A stretch of 64,000 bases of DNA from Bog-756 sp035534835. Lineage in GTDB: Bacteria; Actinomycetota; Acidimicrobiia; Acidimicrobiales; RAAP-2. A model generated the notes under the pieces. That model saw only the letters and a program-made list of their open reading frames with translations, searched no databases and was not told the origin of the DNA. Numbering within the stretch: position 1 is the stretch's first letter; each line of letters begins with the position of its first letter. The stretch spans positions 1 through 64,000 of the forward strand of contig DATLRE010000053.1 of assembly GCA_035534835.1 (NCBI GenBank), written 5' to 3'. Shown here piece by piece: positions 36,597 through 47,670 of the stretch. Both the position numbers and the translations under genes were made by a program.

Positions 36597-37991
36597 ATGG
36601 CGACCACCCGCGCACGCGTGCACCCATCGTCGAGGCGGGCGATCGTCGCGATCCTCCTGGCGGTCGTGGCGCTGGCGGTGGCGGTGGCGGGCTCGCCCGC
36701 CGACCGGGTCACCGCCGCCGTCCCGACGACGGCGCGCCCGCTCGCACCGCCGACGACCGCGCCGTCCGCCACCGGGGGTGTGGCCGGTCCCGCCGTGCAC
36801 GGGGGCACGGTCGCCGCCGTGTCCGTCATGCCCGTGGTCCACGGGGGCGACACCGCCGTGACCGGGTCCCTCGCCTCCTTCTACCGGCCGCCGAGTCCCC
36901 TCCCCTACGCCCCCGCAGGCTCCATCATCCGGTCCCAGGCGCTGCCCGCCGCGGGCCTGCCCGCCGGCGCCCGGGCCTGGCGCGTCCTCTTCCACACCAC
37001 GTCGGACTCGGGTGGGGACCTGGCCGAGTCGGGTGTGATCGTGGTCCCCGGCGGCACGCCACCACCCGGGGGATTCCCCATCGTGAGCTGGGCCCACGGG
37101 ACCACCGGCGTGGCGTCGGGCTGCGCCCCGTCGGTCGACGGCACCTCGGCCATACCCGACCTCCCGGCACTCGTCGCCGACAGGGAGATCGTGGTGGCCG
37201 CCGACTACCGCGGACTCGGTGCCCCGGGCCTCCACCCCTACCTCGTGGGTGACAGCGAGGCCGAGGACGTGCTGGACGGTGCTCGCGCCGCCCGGTCGCT
37301 CATGGGGAGCGACGCCTCGAACGCCGTGGTCGTGCTGGGGTTCTCGCAGGGCGGGCAGGCCGCCCTGTTCGCCGGGGAGATCGCCCAGTCCTATGCGCCC
37401 GAGCTCTTCGTCGCCGGCGTCGCCGCCGTGGCACCGGTGACCTCCGTGCTCGAACTGGCGCCCACGGGCGACCAGCCGCCCCCCTCGGGGCAGTCGGCCT
37501 TCACGGCCATGGCCCTGTTCGCCTGGGCCCACCACTACCGGACCTTTCCGCTCCAGAAGGTACTGACGCCCGCGGGACTGGCCGGGATCCCGGCCGTCTC
37601 GTCCTCGTGCGTGAACGGCGTGGCCTCCCTGTACGACGCCGTGTCGCCGGGGCGGTTCTTCGTCCCCGGCTGGCAGCAGCAGCCCGCGGTCCGAACCGCG
37701 AACCAGGCCAACCGGCCGGGCCGCGCGCCCACGTCGGCGCCGATCCTGGTGGTCCAGGGTACGGCGGACGAGGTCGTGCCGTACCGCCAGACGACCAGCT
37801 TCGTCGGCGGCCAATTGTGCCGCAGCGAGTACGACACGGTGGACTACGTCACCGAGACGGGCGTCGGCCACAGCCAGGCGCTCGACCTGTCCACCGCCGT
37901 GATCAACCGATGGATCCGGGCCCGGTTCGACGGTGCGACCTCCGTCGACTCGTGCACCCGTCCGGGGCTCGGGATCCGTCGGACCGGCTGA
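36597..37991 (+). CDS. Secreted lipase/esterase (LIP family)
   Basis: Predicted exported alpha/beta hydrolase of 464 residues. It has a basic N-terminus and a hydrophobic signal segment (IVAILLAVVALAVAVAGS), then a low-complexity Pro/Thr linker, then the hydrolase domain of the secretory lipase family. The nucleophile elbow is VVVLGFSQGGQAALF with S250; SWAHGTTG forms the oxyanion region; the Asp lies in LVVQGTADEVVPY and the His in ETGVGHSQALD. It would hydrolyse lipid esters outside the cell. Two cysteine pairs may form disulfides. Expressed divergently from the serine hydrolase. Confidence 0.88.
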   Translation: MATTRARVHPSSRRAIVAILLAVVALAVAVAGSPADRVTAAVPTTARPLAPPTTAPSATGGVAGPAVHGGTVAAVSVMPVVHGGDTAVTGSLASFYRPPSPLPYAPAGSIIRSQALPAAGLPAGARAWRVLFHTTSDSGGDLAESGVIVVPGGTPPPGGFPIVSWAHGTTGVASGCAPSVDGTSAIPDLPALVADREIVVAADYRGLGAPGLHPYLVGDSEAEDVLDGARAARSLMGSDASNAVVVLGFSQGGQAALFAGEIAQSYAPELFVAGVAAVAPVTSVLELAPTGDQPPPSGQSAFTAMALFAWAHHYRTFPLQKVLTPAGLAGIPAVSSSCVNGVASLYDAVSPGRFFVPGWQQQPAVRTANQANRPGRAPTSAPILVVQGTADEVVPYRQTTSFVGGQLCRSEYDTVDYVTETGVGHSQALDLSTAVINRWIRARFDGATSVDSCTRPGLGIRRTG

Positions 37992-38073
37992 ATCCGACCA
38001 CGGTCACCGGAGGGGTCATCCCGGGGCGGGCACGTGACCCGGCGATGCAGGCCGGCGGCGCAGGCCGGCGGCG

Positions 38074-38961
38074 TCAGACGTCGAGGAAGCGCCGGACGGC
38101 GAAGGCCGACCCGACGACACCCACGCCCACACCCACCACCGAGACCAGCAGGCAGGTGAAGAAGACCTCCCAGCCGCTCAGCGCCATCTGGTGGATGATG
38201 TTCGAGTCGGCCGCCGTCCTCGCCTGGTCGAGCCCGATCCCCCAGTAGAGGGCGAGGACCACCAGCACGGCGACAGCGGCGCCCAGCAGTCCCTGGATCA
38301 TCCCCTCGGCCATGAACGGCAGTCGGATGAACCAGTTGGTGGCGCCGACCAATTTCATCACCGACACCTCGCGCCGCCGGGCGAAGATCGCCATCCGGAT
38401 CGTGTTCAGGATCAGCACCGACGCCGACAGCAGCAGCACCACGGCGACGGTCAGGAACACCCACTGCAGGACCCGGATGACGCTCTGCATGGTCTTGATC
38501 TGCTGTCCCGGGTACTTCACGTCGAAGACTCCGGGTTTCCCGTGGAACGCCTGGTAGACGGCGGGCGCCTGCGACGGGTCGTTCAGCTCGCACCGGTACG
38601 ACGACGGGTACTGGTTCTCGGACGTGACCGCGACCTCGTCGGGCGGCAGGACGGTCTGGGCCTCGTGGTAGTCGAAGGCCTGGGTCCGGTAGATGCACGC
38701 CTTGATGTAGGGCGACTGGGCCAGTTCGGTCTTGATGGCGTCGGTCTGGGCCGTACCCGCACCGGGACTGACCCAGACGATCGTCTGGACCCCGTTCTGC
38801 CAGAGCTCGGTGGCCTTGGACGCCCCCTGCTTCAGCAGCAGGGCCGAGCCGACCAGCGCTAGCGACACGGCGACCGTCAGGATGGCGGCGGCGGTCATCA
38901 GGCGGTTGCGCCACAGGTTGGTGGCGGCCTCCTTCGAGACGTAGGCCGGGGAGACCGCCAT
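38074..38961 (-). CDS. ftsX: Cell-division permease-like protein FtsX
   Basis: Four-helix membrane protein of 295 residues. The first membrane segment (residues 20-45) is followed by a large extracellular loop with two cysteines (KACIYRTQAF, SYRCELND), then three C-terminal segments including the conserved FARRREVSVMKLVGATNWFIRLPFMAEGMIQGLLGA. With FtsE it couples ATP hydrolysis to activation of cell-wall amidases or hydrolases at the septum. Its ATG overlaps the ftsE stop by one base. In many actinobacteria smpB follows ftsX; here the next gene is a convergent lipase, so smpB is elsewhere. Confidence 0.95.
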   Translation of the reverse strand: MAVSPAYVSKEAATNLWRNRLMTAAAILTVAVSLALVGSALLLKQGASKATELWQNGVQTIVWVSPGAGTAQTDAIKTELAQSPYIKACIYRTQAFDYHEAQTVLPPDEVAVTSENQYPSSYRCELNDPSQAPAVYQAFHGKPGVFDVKYPGQQIKTMQSVIRVLQWVFLTVAVVLLLSASVLILNTIRMAIFARRREVSVMKLVGATNWFIRLPFMAEGMIQGLLGAAVAVLVVLALYWGIGLDQARTAADSNIIHQMALSGWEVFFTCLLVSVVGVGVGVVGSAFAVRRFLDV

Positions 38962-39752
38962 CAGGGACGGGCCAGGAAGGTGTCGGGCACCTCGAACTCG
39001 TCGTCCGCTGCGGGCATCTGGTCGACCAGTGCGCCGGTGGGCGAACCGGCACCCGCGGCCAGCGTGGCGCTGTCGATGTCGTAGACGCCGTGGGCCTGGT
39101 CGCGCACCAGGTTCCCCCGGTCGAGCTCGATGACACGCCGTCGCATCTGGTTGACCATGCCCGCGTCGTGGGTGGCGATGATGACCGTCGTACCGGTCCG
39201 GTTGATCCGGTCGAGCAGGCGCATGATGCCGAGGCTGGTGGTCGGGTCGAGGTTTCCGGTGGGCTCGTCGGCCAGGAGGATCAGCGGGCGGTTGACGAAC
39301 GCCCGGGCCACGGCCACCCGCTGCTGCTCGCCGCCGGACAGCTCCCCAGGCAGGTTGTCGCGCTTCTTGGCCAGACCCACGAGCTCGAGCACCTGCGGCA
39401 CCTGGGCGGCGATCACGTGCTTCGGACGGCCGATCACCTCGAGGGCGAAGGCCACGTTCTCGAAGACGGTCTTGTTCGGCAGGAGCCGGAAGTCCTGGAA
39501 CACGCAGCCGATGTTGCGGCGGAGGTACGGGATCCGCCACTTCGGCAGGTGCCCGATCTCCTTGCCCGCCTCCCAGATGCGTCCGGAGTCCGGGATCTCC
39601 TCGCGCAGGAGCAGTCGGATGAACGTCGTCTTGCCCGAGCCGGAAGGCCCGACCAGGAAGACGAACTCACCCTTGTCGATCTCTACGGAGCAGTCGTTGA
39701 GGGCGACCGTGGATCCCTTGTACGTCTTGGTGACGTTCTGGAATTTGATCAT
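38961..39752 (-). CDS. ftsE: Cell-division ATP-binding protein FtsE
   Basis: ABC ATPase of 263 residues that partners FtsX. Walker A is GPSGSGKTT (35-43), Q-loop CVFQDFRLLPNKTVFENVAFAL, signature LSGGEQQRVAVARA, Walker B LILLADEPTGNLDP and the H-loop ATHDAGMV. The FRLLPNKTV segment is characteristic of FtsE. It has a tail of about 45 residues beyond the core (from about residue 220) that may contact partners. It is the gene after prfB in the common actinobacterial order prfB-ftsE-ftsX. Confidence 0.96.
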   Translation of the reverse strand: MIKFQNVTKTYKGSTVALNDCSVEIDKGEFVFLVGPSGSGKTTFIRLLLREEIPDSGRIWEAGKEIGHLPKWRIPYLRRNIGCVFQDFRLLPNKTVFENVAFALEVIGRPKHVIAAQVPQVLELVGLAKKRDNLPGELSGGEQQRVAVARAFVNRPLILLADEPTGNLDPTTSLGIMRLLDRINRTGTTVIIATHDAGMVNQMRRRVIELDRGNLVRDQAHGVYDIDSATLAAGAGSPTGALVDQMPAADDEFEVPDTFLARP

Positions 39753-39836
39753 GGGGGATGCAGGCTACGGAGTCTCGTGGGGGCAGGCGAGCGGCAGGTC
39801 CGCACGGCAAGTGTACCCGGGGTGGCCGCCCAATTG

Positions 39837-39853
39837 GGTCAGCCCCCCTGACC
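39837..39853 (-). terminator. Small hairpin between prfB and ftsE
   Basis: GGTCAG (39837-39842) and CTGACC (39848-39853) form a 6-bp stem in the 196-base gap between prfB and ftsE. It could weaken read-through from prfB so that ftsEX also use their own promoter. The evidence is limited to the stem. Confidence 0.3.
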
Positions 39854-39948
39854 TCGCACAACGCGTGCGTACCCCGGACGGAGGCACCGCCACGCCGCCG
39901 GCCACACCCTGGTCAGGCGCGCCGCGGTCGGGGTCACCGCGGTCGGGG

Positions 39949-41106
39949 TCAGTGCCCGTCCCGACGCAGGTCGGCGCCGCGCCGCAGCTCGGCCTCGATG
40001 AGCATGTCGAGGTCGCCGTCGAGCACGGCCTCGACGTTGCCGGTCTCCGCGTTCGTGCGCAGATCCTTGACCAGCTGGTACGGCGCCAGCACGTACGAGC
40101 GGATCTGGTTGCCCCAGGCGTTGTCGGTGCGGTCGCCGGCCAACTCGTCGAGTGTCGCCTGGTGTTCGGCCCGCTGCCGCTCGGCCAGCTTGGCCCCGAG
40201 CACCTGCATGGCCTTGGCCTTGTTCTGGGTCTGGCTGCGCTGGTTCTGACAGGTCACCACGATCCCGGTGGGCAGGTGGGTGAGACGCACGGCCGAGTCG
40301 GTCTTGTTGACGTGCTGACCGCCGGCCCCGGACGAGCGGTAGGTGTCGATGCGCAGGTCCTTCTCGTCGATCTCCACCTCGCCGGAGACGTCTTCCAGGA
40401 AGGGGACCACGTCGAGCGACGCGAAGCTGGTCTGGCGCCGGTGCTGGGCGTCGAACGGCGAGATGCGGACGAGGCGGTGCACGCCGCGCTCGGCCGCCAG
40501 CAGGCCGAAGGCGTAGCGGCCCCGCACGATGAACGTGGCCGACATCAGGCCGGCCTCCTGGCCCGGGGTGGCCTCCTCGACCTCGATGGTGAAGCCCCGG
40601 CGCTCGGCCCAGCGGGTGTACATGCGCAGCATCATCTCGGCCCAGTCCTGGGCGTCGGTGCCCCCTGCTCCGGCGTGGATCTCGGCCACGGCGTCGCCGT
40701 CGTCGTAGTCGCCGGCGAACAGGGAGCGCAGCTCCAGGGTCCCGAGCCGTCGGTCCAGGTCGACCAGGATCTCCTCGACCTCGGCCCGGAGCGACTCGTC
40801 GTCCTCCTCCCGCATGAGCTCGTCCAGCGTCTGGGCGTCCGACAGGCGCTCGGACAGCGAGGCGAGGAGTTGGAGGTCCTCGGTCACCCGGCCGAGGGCG
40901 GTCGTCACCTCGCGGGCGTGGTCGGCGTCGTCCCACAGGTCCGGGGCGGAGGCCGCCTGCTCGAGTTCGGCGCGACGCTCGACGAGCGCGTCCGCTCCCA
41001 GGAACCGCCGGGCTTCCTCGAGGCGCTCGGCGAGCCGGGTGAGGGACTCGGCGACGTCCACCCTGTCGGACGCGCCGTCCCCCGTTCGGGGGCGGTCGGC
41101 GGACAT
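39949..41106 (-). CDS. prfB: Peptide chain release factor 2
   Basis: Class I release factor of 385 residues that ends translation at UGA and UAA. The stop-codon specificity motif is SPF (216-218) and the peptidyl-tRNA hydrolysis motif is GGQ (262-264) in SSGAGGQHVNKTDSAVR. The gene is one continuous frame: the internal UGA and +1 shift that autoregulate prfB in E. coli are absent. Its ATG lies two bases after the secA stop, so both are in one transcript. Confidence 0.97.
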   Translation of the reverse strand: MSADRPRTGDGASDRVDVAESLTRLAERLEEARRFLGADALVERRAELEQAASAPDLWDDADHAREVTTALGRVTEDLQLLASLSERLSDAQTLDELMREEDDESLRAEVEEILVDLDRRLGTLELRSLFAGDYDDGDAVAEIHAGAGGTDAQDWAEMMLRMYTRWAERRGFTIEVEEATPGQEAGLMSATFIVRGRYAFGLLAAERGVHRLVRISPFDAQHRRQTSFASLDVVPFLEDVSGEVEIDEKDLRIDTYRSSGAGGQHVNKTDSAVRLTHLPTGIVVTCQNQRSQTQNKAKAMQVLGAKLAERQRAEHQATLDELAGDRTDNAWGNQIRSYVLAPYQLVKDLRTNAETGNVEAVLDGDLDMLIEAELRRGADLRRDGH

Positions 41107-41107
41107 C

Positions 41108-43867
<2,760 letters not shown>

Positions 43868-43979
43868 GGGGGACCCACTCTACTGTCGGCGGCCTCCCCG
43901 GCAGCGCCGGACGGGCGGGGCCCCGGTCGGGCCGGGTCGCCCCCCGTGGGGAGGGTGCCCGGGCCGGCCGGGGCCCGGA

Positions 43980-44342
43980 TCAGGCGGTGCGGACCCTTCG
44001 GAACAGCGTCTCGGTGGGCGCCAACCGGTGCCGGGGCTGCGAACGTCCGACGATGCGTCCCTTGGTCCGCTCGATCTGGTGTTCCAGCTTCTCCACGACG
44101 AGGTCGACGGCGGCCAATGGCGCCTGGCCCGCCGCCCGGGCCCGGATCGTCTGCCCGTGCCCGGACATCACCACCTCACAGCATTCCCGGTCGGAGATCC
44201 TCCGATTGTGCTCCTCCGAGAAGTGAACCTCGGCGCGCTCGAGGCCGGGACAGTGCTCGCCCACGTGGCGCACCTTCTCCTCGGTAAGGGCTCGAACCTC
44301 GTCGGACACGATCTTCCTGCCATGCGTGATGACTACGTCCAC
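43980..44342 (-). CDS. hpf: Ribosome hibernation factor, short form (S30AE domain)
   Basis: Protein of 120 residues made of one S30AE domain: MDVVITHGRKIVSDEVRALTEEKVRHVGEH, RAEVHFSEEHNRR, CEVVMSGHGQTIRARAAGQAPLAAVDLVVEKLEHQIERTKGRIV. Such proteins bind the 30S decoding channel and silence ribosomes in stationary phase. Most actinobacteria carry the long form with a C-terminal dimerisation domain; that domain is missing here, and the tail is only about 25 basic residues. The GTG start at 44342 has GAGGAGG seven bases upstream. Location just before secA is common for the family. Confidence 0.85.
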   Translation of the reverse strand: MDVVITHGRKIVSDEVRALTEEKVRHVGEHCPGLERAEVHFSEEHNRRISDRECCEVVMSGHGQTIRARAAGQAPLAAVDLVVEKLEHQIERTKGRIVGRSQPRHRLAPTETLFRRVRTA

Positions 44343-44439
44343 TGCTGGGCCTCCTCGGCATCGGTGATGGGCTACTGCAACTGGTGGCCGGTCCTCCTGG
44401 TCGGTCGGTACGGGGACGGATGGATCGCGAGCGGCGCGC

Positions 44440-44795
44440 GGCTGACCTGGTCTTTGACCCCACACTCGCCTGCAGGGGGAGTTGCGGCCGGGTTCCGGCG
44501 GCACCGACCGGGTGTGGTCGACTGCCCTGCGGAACCGCTGCAGGCACGCGTCATCCCCTCTCCGCCCGCCCCCGACAGCCGGGGACGCCACGGGCAGGAC
44601 TTACTCCTAAGCCGCACCATGCTCAGCAACCATGAGTTGCCTTACGTGGGTCGTTTCGCCTGCGACTGGCTTCGACTTGCAACCACAGACCCGCACGCTG
44701 CTCACGGGGTCCACTGTACGCCCGCCGGACGCGAAAGGTAGCCGACCCCGTCGAAGTTCACGACCACGCCATGCCGGCGTCACGCGATCGAAACA
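44440..44795 (-). ncRNA. ssrA: tmRNA-like structured RNA (ends uncertain, possibly permuted)
   Basis: On the minus strand this protein-free stretch folds like a tmRNA body. PK1: GGACCC (44712-44707) with GGGTCT (44692-44687) and loop GCAGC (44701-44697) with GTTGC (44683-44679). About 15 bases later comes CAGTC followed by GCA (44663-44661), as at a resume codon, then 18 codons ending in TAG, GAG, TAA. Further stems: GCCCG/CGGGC with a GCGT-ACGC knot (44595-44548); CCTGC/GCAGG whose loop pairs GGTTCC with GGAACC (44544-44491); CCACAC/GTGTGG (44517-44460). CGGCTACC (44744-44737) can close all of it with GGTCAGCCG (44448-44440). TTCGAC at 44755-44750 resembles the tmRNA D-loop. No T-arm follows; a T-loop-like TTCGATC lies upstream at 44792-44786. 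Confidence 0.55.
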
Positions 44796-44834
44796 CGGCG
44801 GCCGCCCACCCCGGGCGGGGCTGCGCCCTGCGGA

Positions 44835-45881
44835 TCAGCCGCCGCCGGCCAGCGTGGCCTTGATGTCGTCGACCGCCGGGACCGGGCCCGGGTCGACCCC
44901 CTCGTGCCCGGCGAGCAGCAGCGACACCACGTCGCCCACCAGGGCCAGGTCGAGGAGCTGGGCCAGATCGCCCTCGCCGGCGGCCCGGACCTCGACCACC
45001 CCGGCCATGACCTCGCGCAGCATCTCCGTCGCCAGGTCGAACCGGCGGCTGACCTGCGGGTGCTCGGCGTCGTGCCGGAGGTTCACGAGGGTGACGAGCT
45101 GCCGGGTGGCGTCGCCGTTCAGTCCCCATCCGGCCACCTCGTTGTGGCAGAGCTCGGGGTGGACGTTCCAGAAGGCCGGCGACTTCGCGTTGAGGTTGAT
45201 CTGGGTCTTCCACCGCAGTGCGGCGGCGGTGCCGAGATCCTGCGAACTGTGCACGAGCGGGATGGTCCGACCGATCCGGCGGGCCACCGTCTCGGCCACG
45301 CTGCCGGACCGGCCGAGCTGGTCGCGACGCCGCTTCAGCTGGGTGACCGCCTGGCCGATCCACTGCTGGGCGCCGGGGAACAGGCCGATCCGCTCGAGCA
45401 CCACCAGCGGCGGGATCGCCATGGCCCCGAGCGCGGTCCGCGCCTCGGGGATGCCGAGCGGCACGGGGACCAGGGGGACGCCCCACTCACCCGAGAGTCG
45501 GACGAGCTCACCGCCCCCCGACACCACCACGAGCGCGGCGCCGGCCTCGTAGGCGGCCGTGGCCGCTTCGACGGTCTCCTCGGTGCCGCCCGAGAACGAG
45601 ACGGCGACGACGAGCGAGCGGGTGCCCACGTAGTCGGGCGGGACGTAGCCCTTGACCACCGTGACCGGCACCGGCATGAACGGGGCCGCCGCCGCGACCA
45701 GCACGTCGCCCACGATCCCGCTGTCGCCCATTCCGAGCACGACGACGTTCTCGACTTCGTCGTGGCCCGGCAGCTCGTCGACCTGGCAGGCGGCGGCGAC
45801 CGCCGCCTCGACCTGCTCGGGGAGGGCAAAGGTGGCGTCCCACATGCCGCGGGAGTCCACCGGCAGCGGCGACGGTGTCAC
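44835..45881 (-). CDS. Bifunctional phosphoglucose/phosphomannose isomerase (SIS domain)
   Basis: Protein of 348 residues with two SIS sugar-isomerase halves. The first has VVVLGMGDSGIVGDVLVAA and VVAVSFSGGTEETVEAATAAYEAGA; the second begins near residue 205 with RTIPLVHSSQDLGTAAALRWKTQINLNAKSPAFWNVHPELCHNEVAGW, the conserved active-site block of the bifunctional PGI/PMI family. It interconverts fructose 6-phosphate with glucose 6-phosphate and mannose 6-phosphate. Its ATG overlaps the Trm112-like stop, and phosphomannomutase is next upstream, a known actinobacterial trio that supplies GDP-mannose synthesis. Confidence 0.9.
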   Translation of the reverse strand: MTPSPLPVDSRGMWDATFALPEQVEAAVAAACQVDELPGHDEVENVVVLGMGDSGIVGDVLVAAAAPFMPVPVTVVKGYVPPDYVGTRSLVVAVSFSGGTEETVEAATAAYEAGAALVVVSGGGELVRLSGEWGVPLVPVPLGIPEARTALGAMAIPPLVVLERIGLFPGAQQWIGQAVTQLKRRRDQLGRSGSVAETVARRIGRTIPLVHSSQDLGTAAALRWKTQINLNAKSPAFWNVHPELCHNEVAGWGLNGDATRQLVTLVNLRHDAEHPQVSRRFDLATEMLREVMAGVVEVRAAGEGDLAQLLDLALVGDVVSLLLAGHEGVDPGPVPAVDDIKATLAGGG

Positions 45882-46123
45882 GACGACGCGGGTGTCCCCG
45901 TCACGACGGCCCCTCCGGCCTCGGCCTTCGTCGAGAGCCGGGCGTCCTCGGCGGCGTCCACCGTGGTCGACTCGTCGATCAGCATCACCGGGATCCCGTC
46001 GCGCACCGGGTAGGTGCGGTGGAGTCGGGGGTTGAACAGGATGTCCTCGTCGGCGAAGTAGAGGAGCGTGCCCTTGTCCTCGGGACAGGCCAGCACGTCG
46101 ATCAGGAGCGGGTCGAGCGTCAT
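45878..46123 (-). CDS. Trm112-like small protein
   Basis: An 81-residue protein starting LDPLLIDVLACPEDKGTLLYFADEDILFNPRLHRTYPVRDGIPVML, the Trm112/YcaR pattern. In eukaryotes and archaea Trm112 activates methyltransferases; the role of the bacterial form is unclear. Only the first Cys of the usual zinc pairs is visible, so it may not bind metal. The last 30 residues are Ala/Thr-rich and have no family match. It lies between manB and the isomerase, overlapping the latter by four bases (ATGA). Confidence 0.85.
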   Translation of the reverse strand: MTLDPLLIDVLACPEDKGTLLYFADEDILFNPRLHRTYPVRDGIPVMLIDESTTVDAAEDARLSTKAEAGGAVVTGTPASS

Positions 46124-46225
46124 CGGGGGTTCCTCTCTTGGTGGTTCACGCGTGGTCCCGGTGCGGGGGTCCGGGTGGGTGCGGGTGGGTCGCCGGTCGC
46201 GGTGCCCGCCGGGCGCTCGGCATCG

Positions 46226-47617
46226 TCAGGCGAGGTGCAGGCGGGCGATGGCCGCCTGCACCTCGGCCACCCGGGCGGCGCACGAGGCCTCGTCGGGGGC
46301 TTCCACATTGAGGCGGAGCAGCGGTTCGGTGTTCGACGGGCGCAGGTTGTACCACCAGTCGCCCCGGTCCACGGTCAGTCCGTCGAGCCGGTCGGCCGTG
46401 CCGAGCGCCCCGCCCGCGGCCTCCACCTGGGCGGCCAGGAGCTCGACGGTGCCGGCCGGGTCGTCGACCACCGTATTGATCTCTCCCGAGGCGGCGTAGC
46501 GCTCGAACGGCCCCAGCAGCTCCGACAGCGGCTTTCCGGTCACGCTCAGCAGCTCGAGCACCAGCATGGCGGCGATGATGCCCGAGTCGGCCCGGTAGTT
46601 GTCGCGGAAGTAGTAGTGGCCGGAGTGCTCGCCACCGAAGACGGCGCCCGTCTCGGCCATCACCTGCTTGATGAAGCTGTGCCCGACCTTGGTCCGGATG
46701 CCGGTCCCGCCCTTCTCGGCGATCACCTCGGGGACGACCCGGGAGCAGATGCAGTTGTAGAGCACGGTGGATCCCGGGTACTTGTCGAGCAGGGAGGCCG
46801 CCACCAGCGCCGTGGTCAGCGATCCGGAGACGGGTTCGGCGCGCTCGTCCACCAGGAAGACGCGGTCGGCGTCGCCGTCGAAGGCGAGCCCGATGTCGGC
46901 GCCGGTCTCCAGCACCACTCGCCGGAGCTCGACCAGGTTCTCCGGTTGGATGGGGTCGGCCGGATGGTTGGGGAAGTTGCCGTCGAGCTCGGGGTAGAGG
47001 ATCTCGACCTCGAACGGCAGCCCCTCGAACACCTTCGGGGCCACCAGCCCGCCCATGCCGTTGGCCGTGTCGGCCACCACCTTCAGCGGGCGGAGGACGG
47101 AGGTGTCGACGAAGGAGCGGACGTGGTCGGCGTAGGCGTCCAGGACCGAGCGCTGCTCGAGCGGGCCGAGGGTGGCGGCAACGGGTTCGGGCGGCCCACC
47201 GTGCTCCCACTCGTCGAGCAGCGCCTCGGCCGTGGCCTGGATCTCGGCCAGTCCGGTGTCCTGCCCGATGGGTCGGGCGCCCGCGAGGCACAGCTTCAGG
47301 CCGTTGTACCGGGCCGGGTTGTGGGAGGCGGTGAACATGGCGCCGGGGGCGTCGAGGCTGCCCGCCGCGAAGTAGAGGAGGTCGGTCGAGGCGAGGCCGA
47401 GGTCGACCACGGCGGTGCCCTCGGACCGGGCGCCGAGGGCGAAGGCCTCCGACAGGGCCATGCCGGATTCGCGCATGTCGCGGGCCACGAGGACGGTCGG
47501 CGCACCGGTGAACCGGGCGACGGCGACGCCGATGGCACGGAACTGCAGAGCGTTGAGCTCGTCCGGAACGATGCCCCGGATGTCGTACGCCTTGAACACG
47601 CGGGAGAGGGAGGACAT
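46226..47617 (-). CDS. manB: Phosphomannomutase/phosphoglucomutase
   Basis: Alpha-D-phosphohexomutase of 463 residues. The phosphoserine is S98 in MFTASHNPARYNGLK; the metal loop is DGDADR (247-252); the sugar-binding loop is GGEHSGHYYFRDNYRADSG, and the phosphate-binding loop near the C-terminus includes RPSNTEPLLRLNVEA. The N-terminal FKAYDIRGIVPDELN is typical of ManB. It turns mannose 6-phosphate into mannose 1-phosphate for GDP-mannose, which the GDP-deoxyhexose reductase and the glycosyltransferases at the end of the window would need. Confidence 0.95.
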   Translation of the reverse strand: MSSLSRVFKAYDIRGIVPDELNALQFRAIGVAVARFTGAPTVLVARDMRESGMALSEAFALGARSEGTAVVDLGLASTDLLYFAAGSLDAPGAMFTASHNPARYNGLKLCLAGARPIGQDTGLAEIQATAEALLDEWEHGGPPEPVAATLGPLEQRSVLDAYADHVRSFVDTSVLRPLKVVADTANGMGGLVAPKVFEGLPFEVEILYPELDGNFPNHPADPIQPENLVELRRVVLETGADIGLAFDGDADRVFLVDERAEPVSGSLTTALVAASLLDKYPGSTVLYNCICSRVVPEVIAEKGGTGIRTKVGHSFIKQVMAETGAVFGGEHSGHYYFRDNYRADSGIIAAMLVLELLSVTGKPLSELLGPFERYAASGEINTVVDDPAGTVELLAAQVEAAGGALGTADRLDGLTVDRGDWWYNLRPSNTEPLLRLNVEAPDEASCAARVAEVQAAIARLHLA

Positions 47618-47670
47618 GATCGGCTCATCCTAGGCCAGCCCCCGGGCGGCCCCCGAGGAAGGATCGGCAC

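Noticed and set aside
39949..41106. Programmed frameshift in prfB
   Set aside because: The frame is open from the ATG to the stop with no internal UGA, so no shift is needed.
44280..44310. GGTTCGAGCC on the minus strand as the tmRNA T-arm
   Set aside because: It lies inside the hpf gene (codons for SDEVRALTEEK), and the flanks do not form a T-stem.
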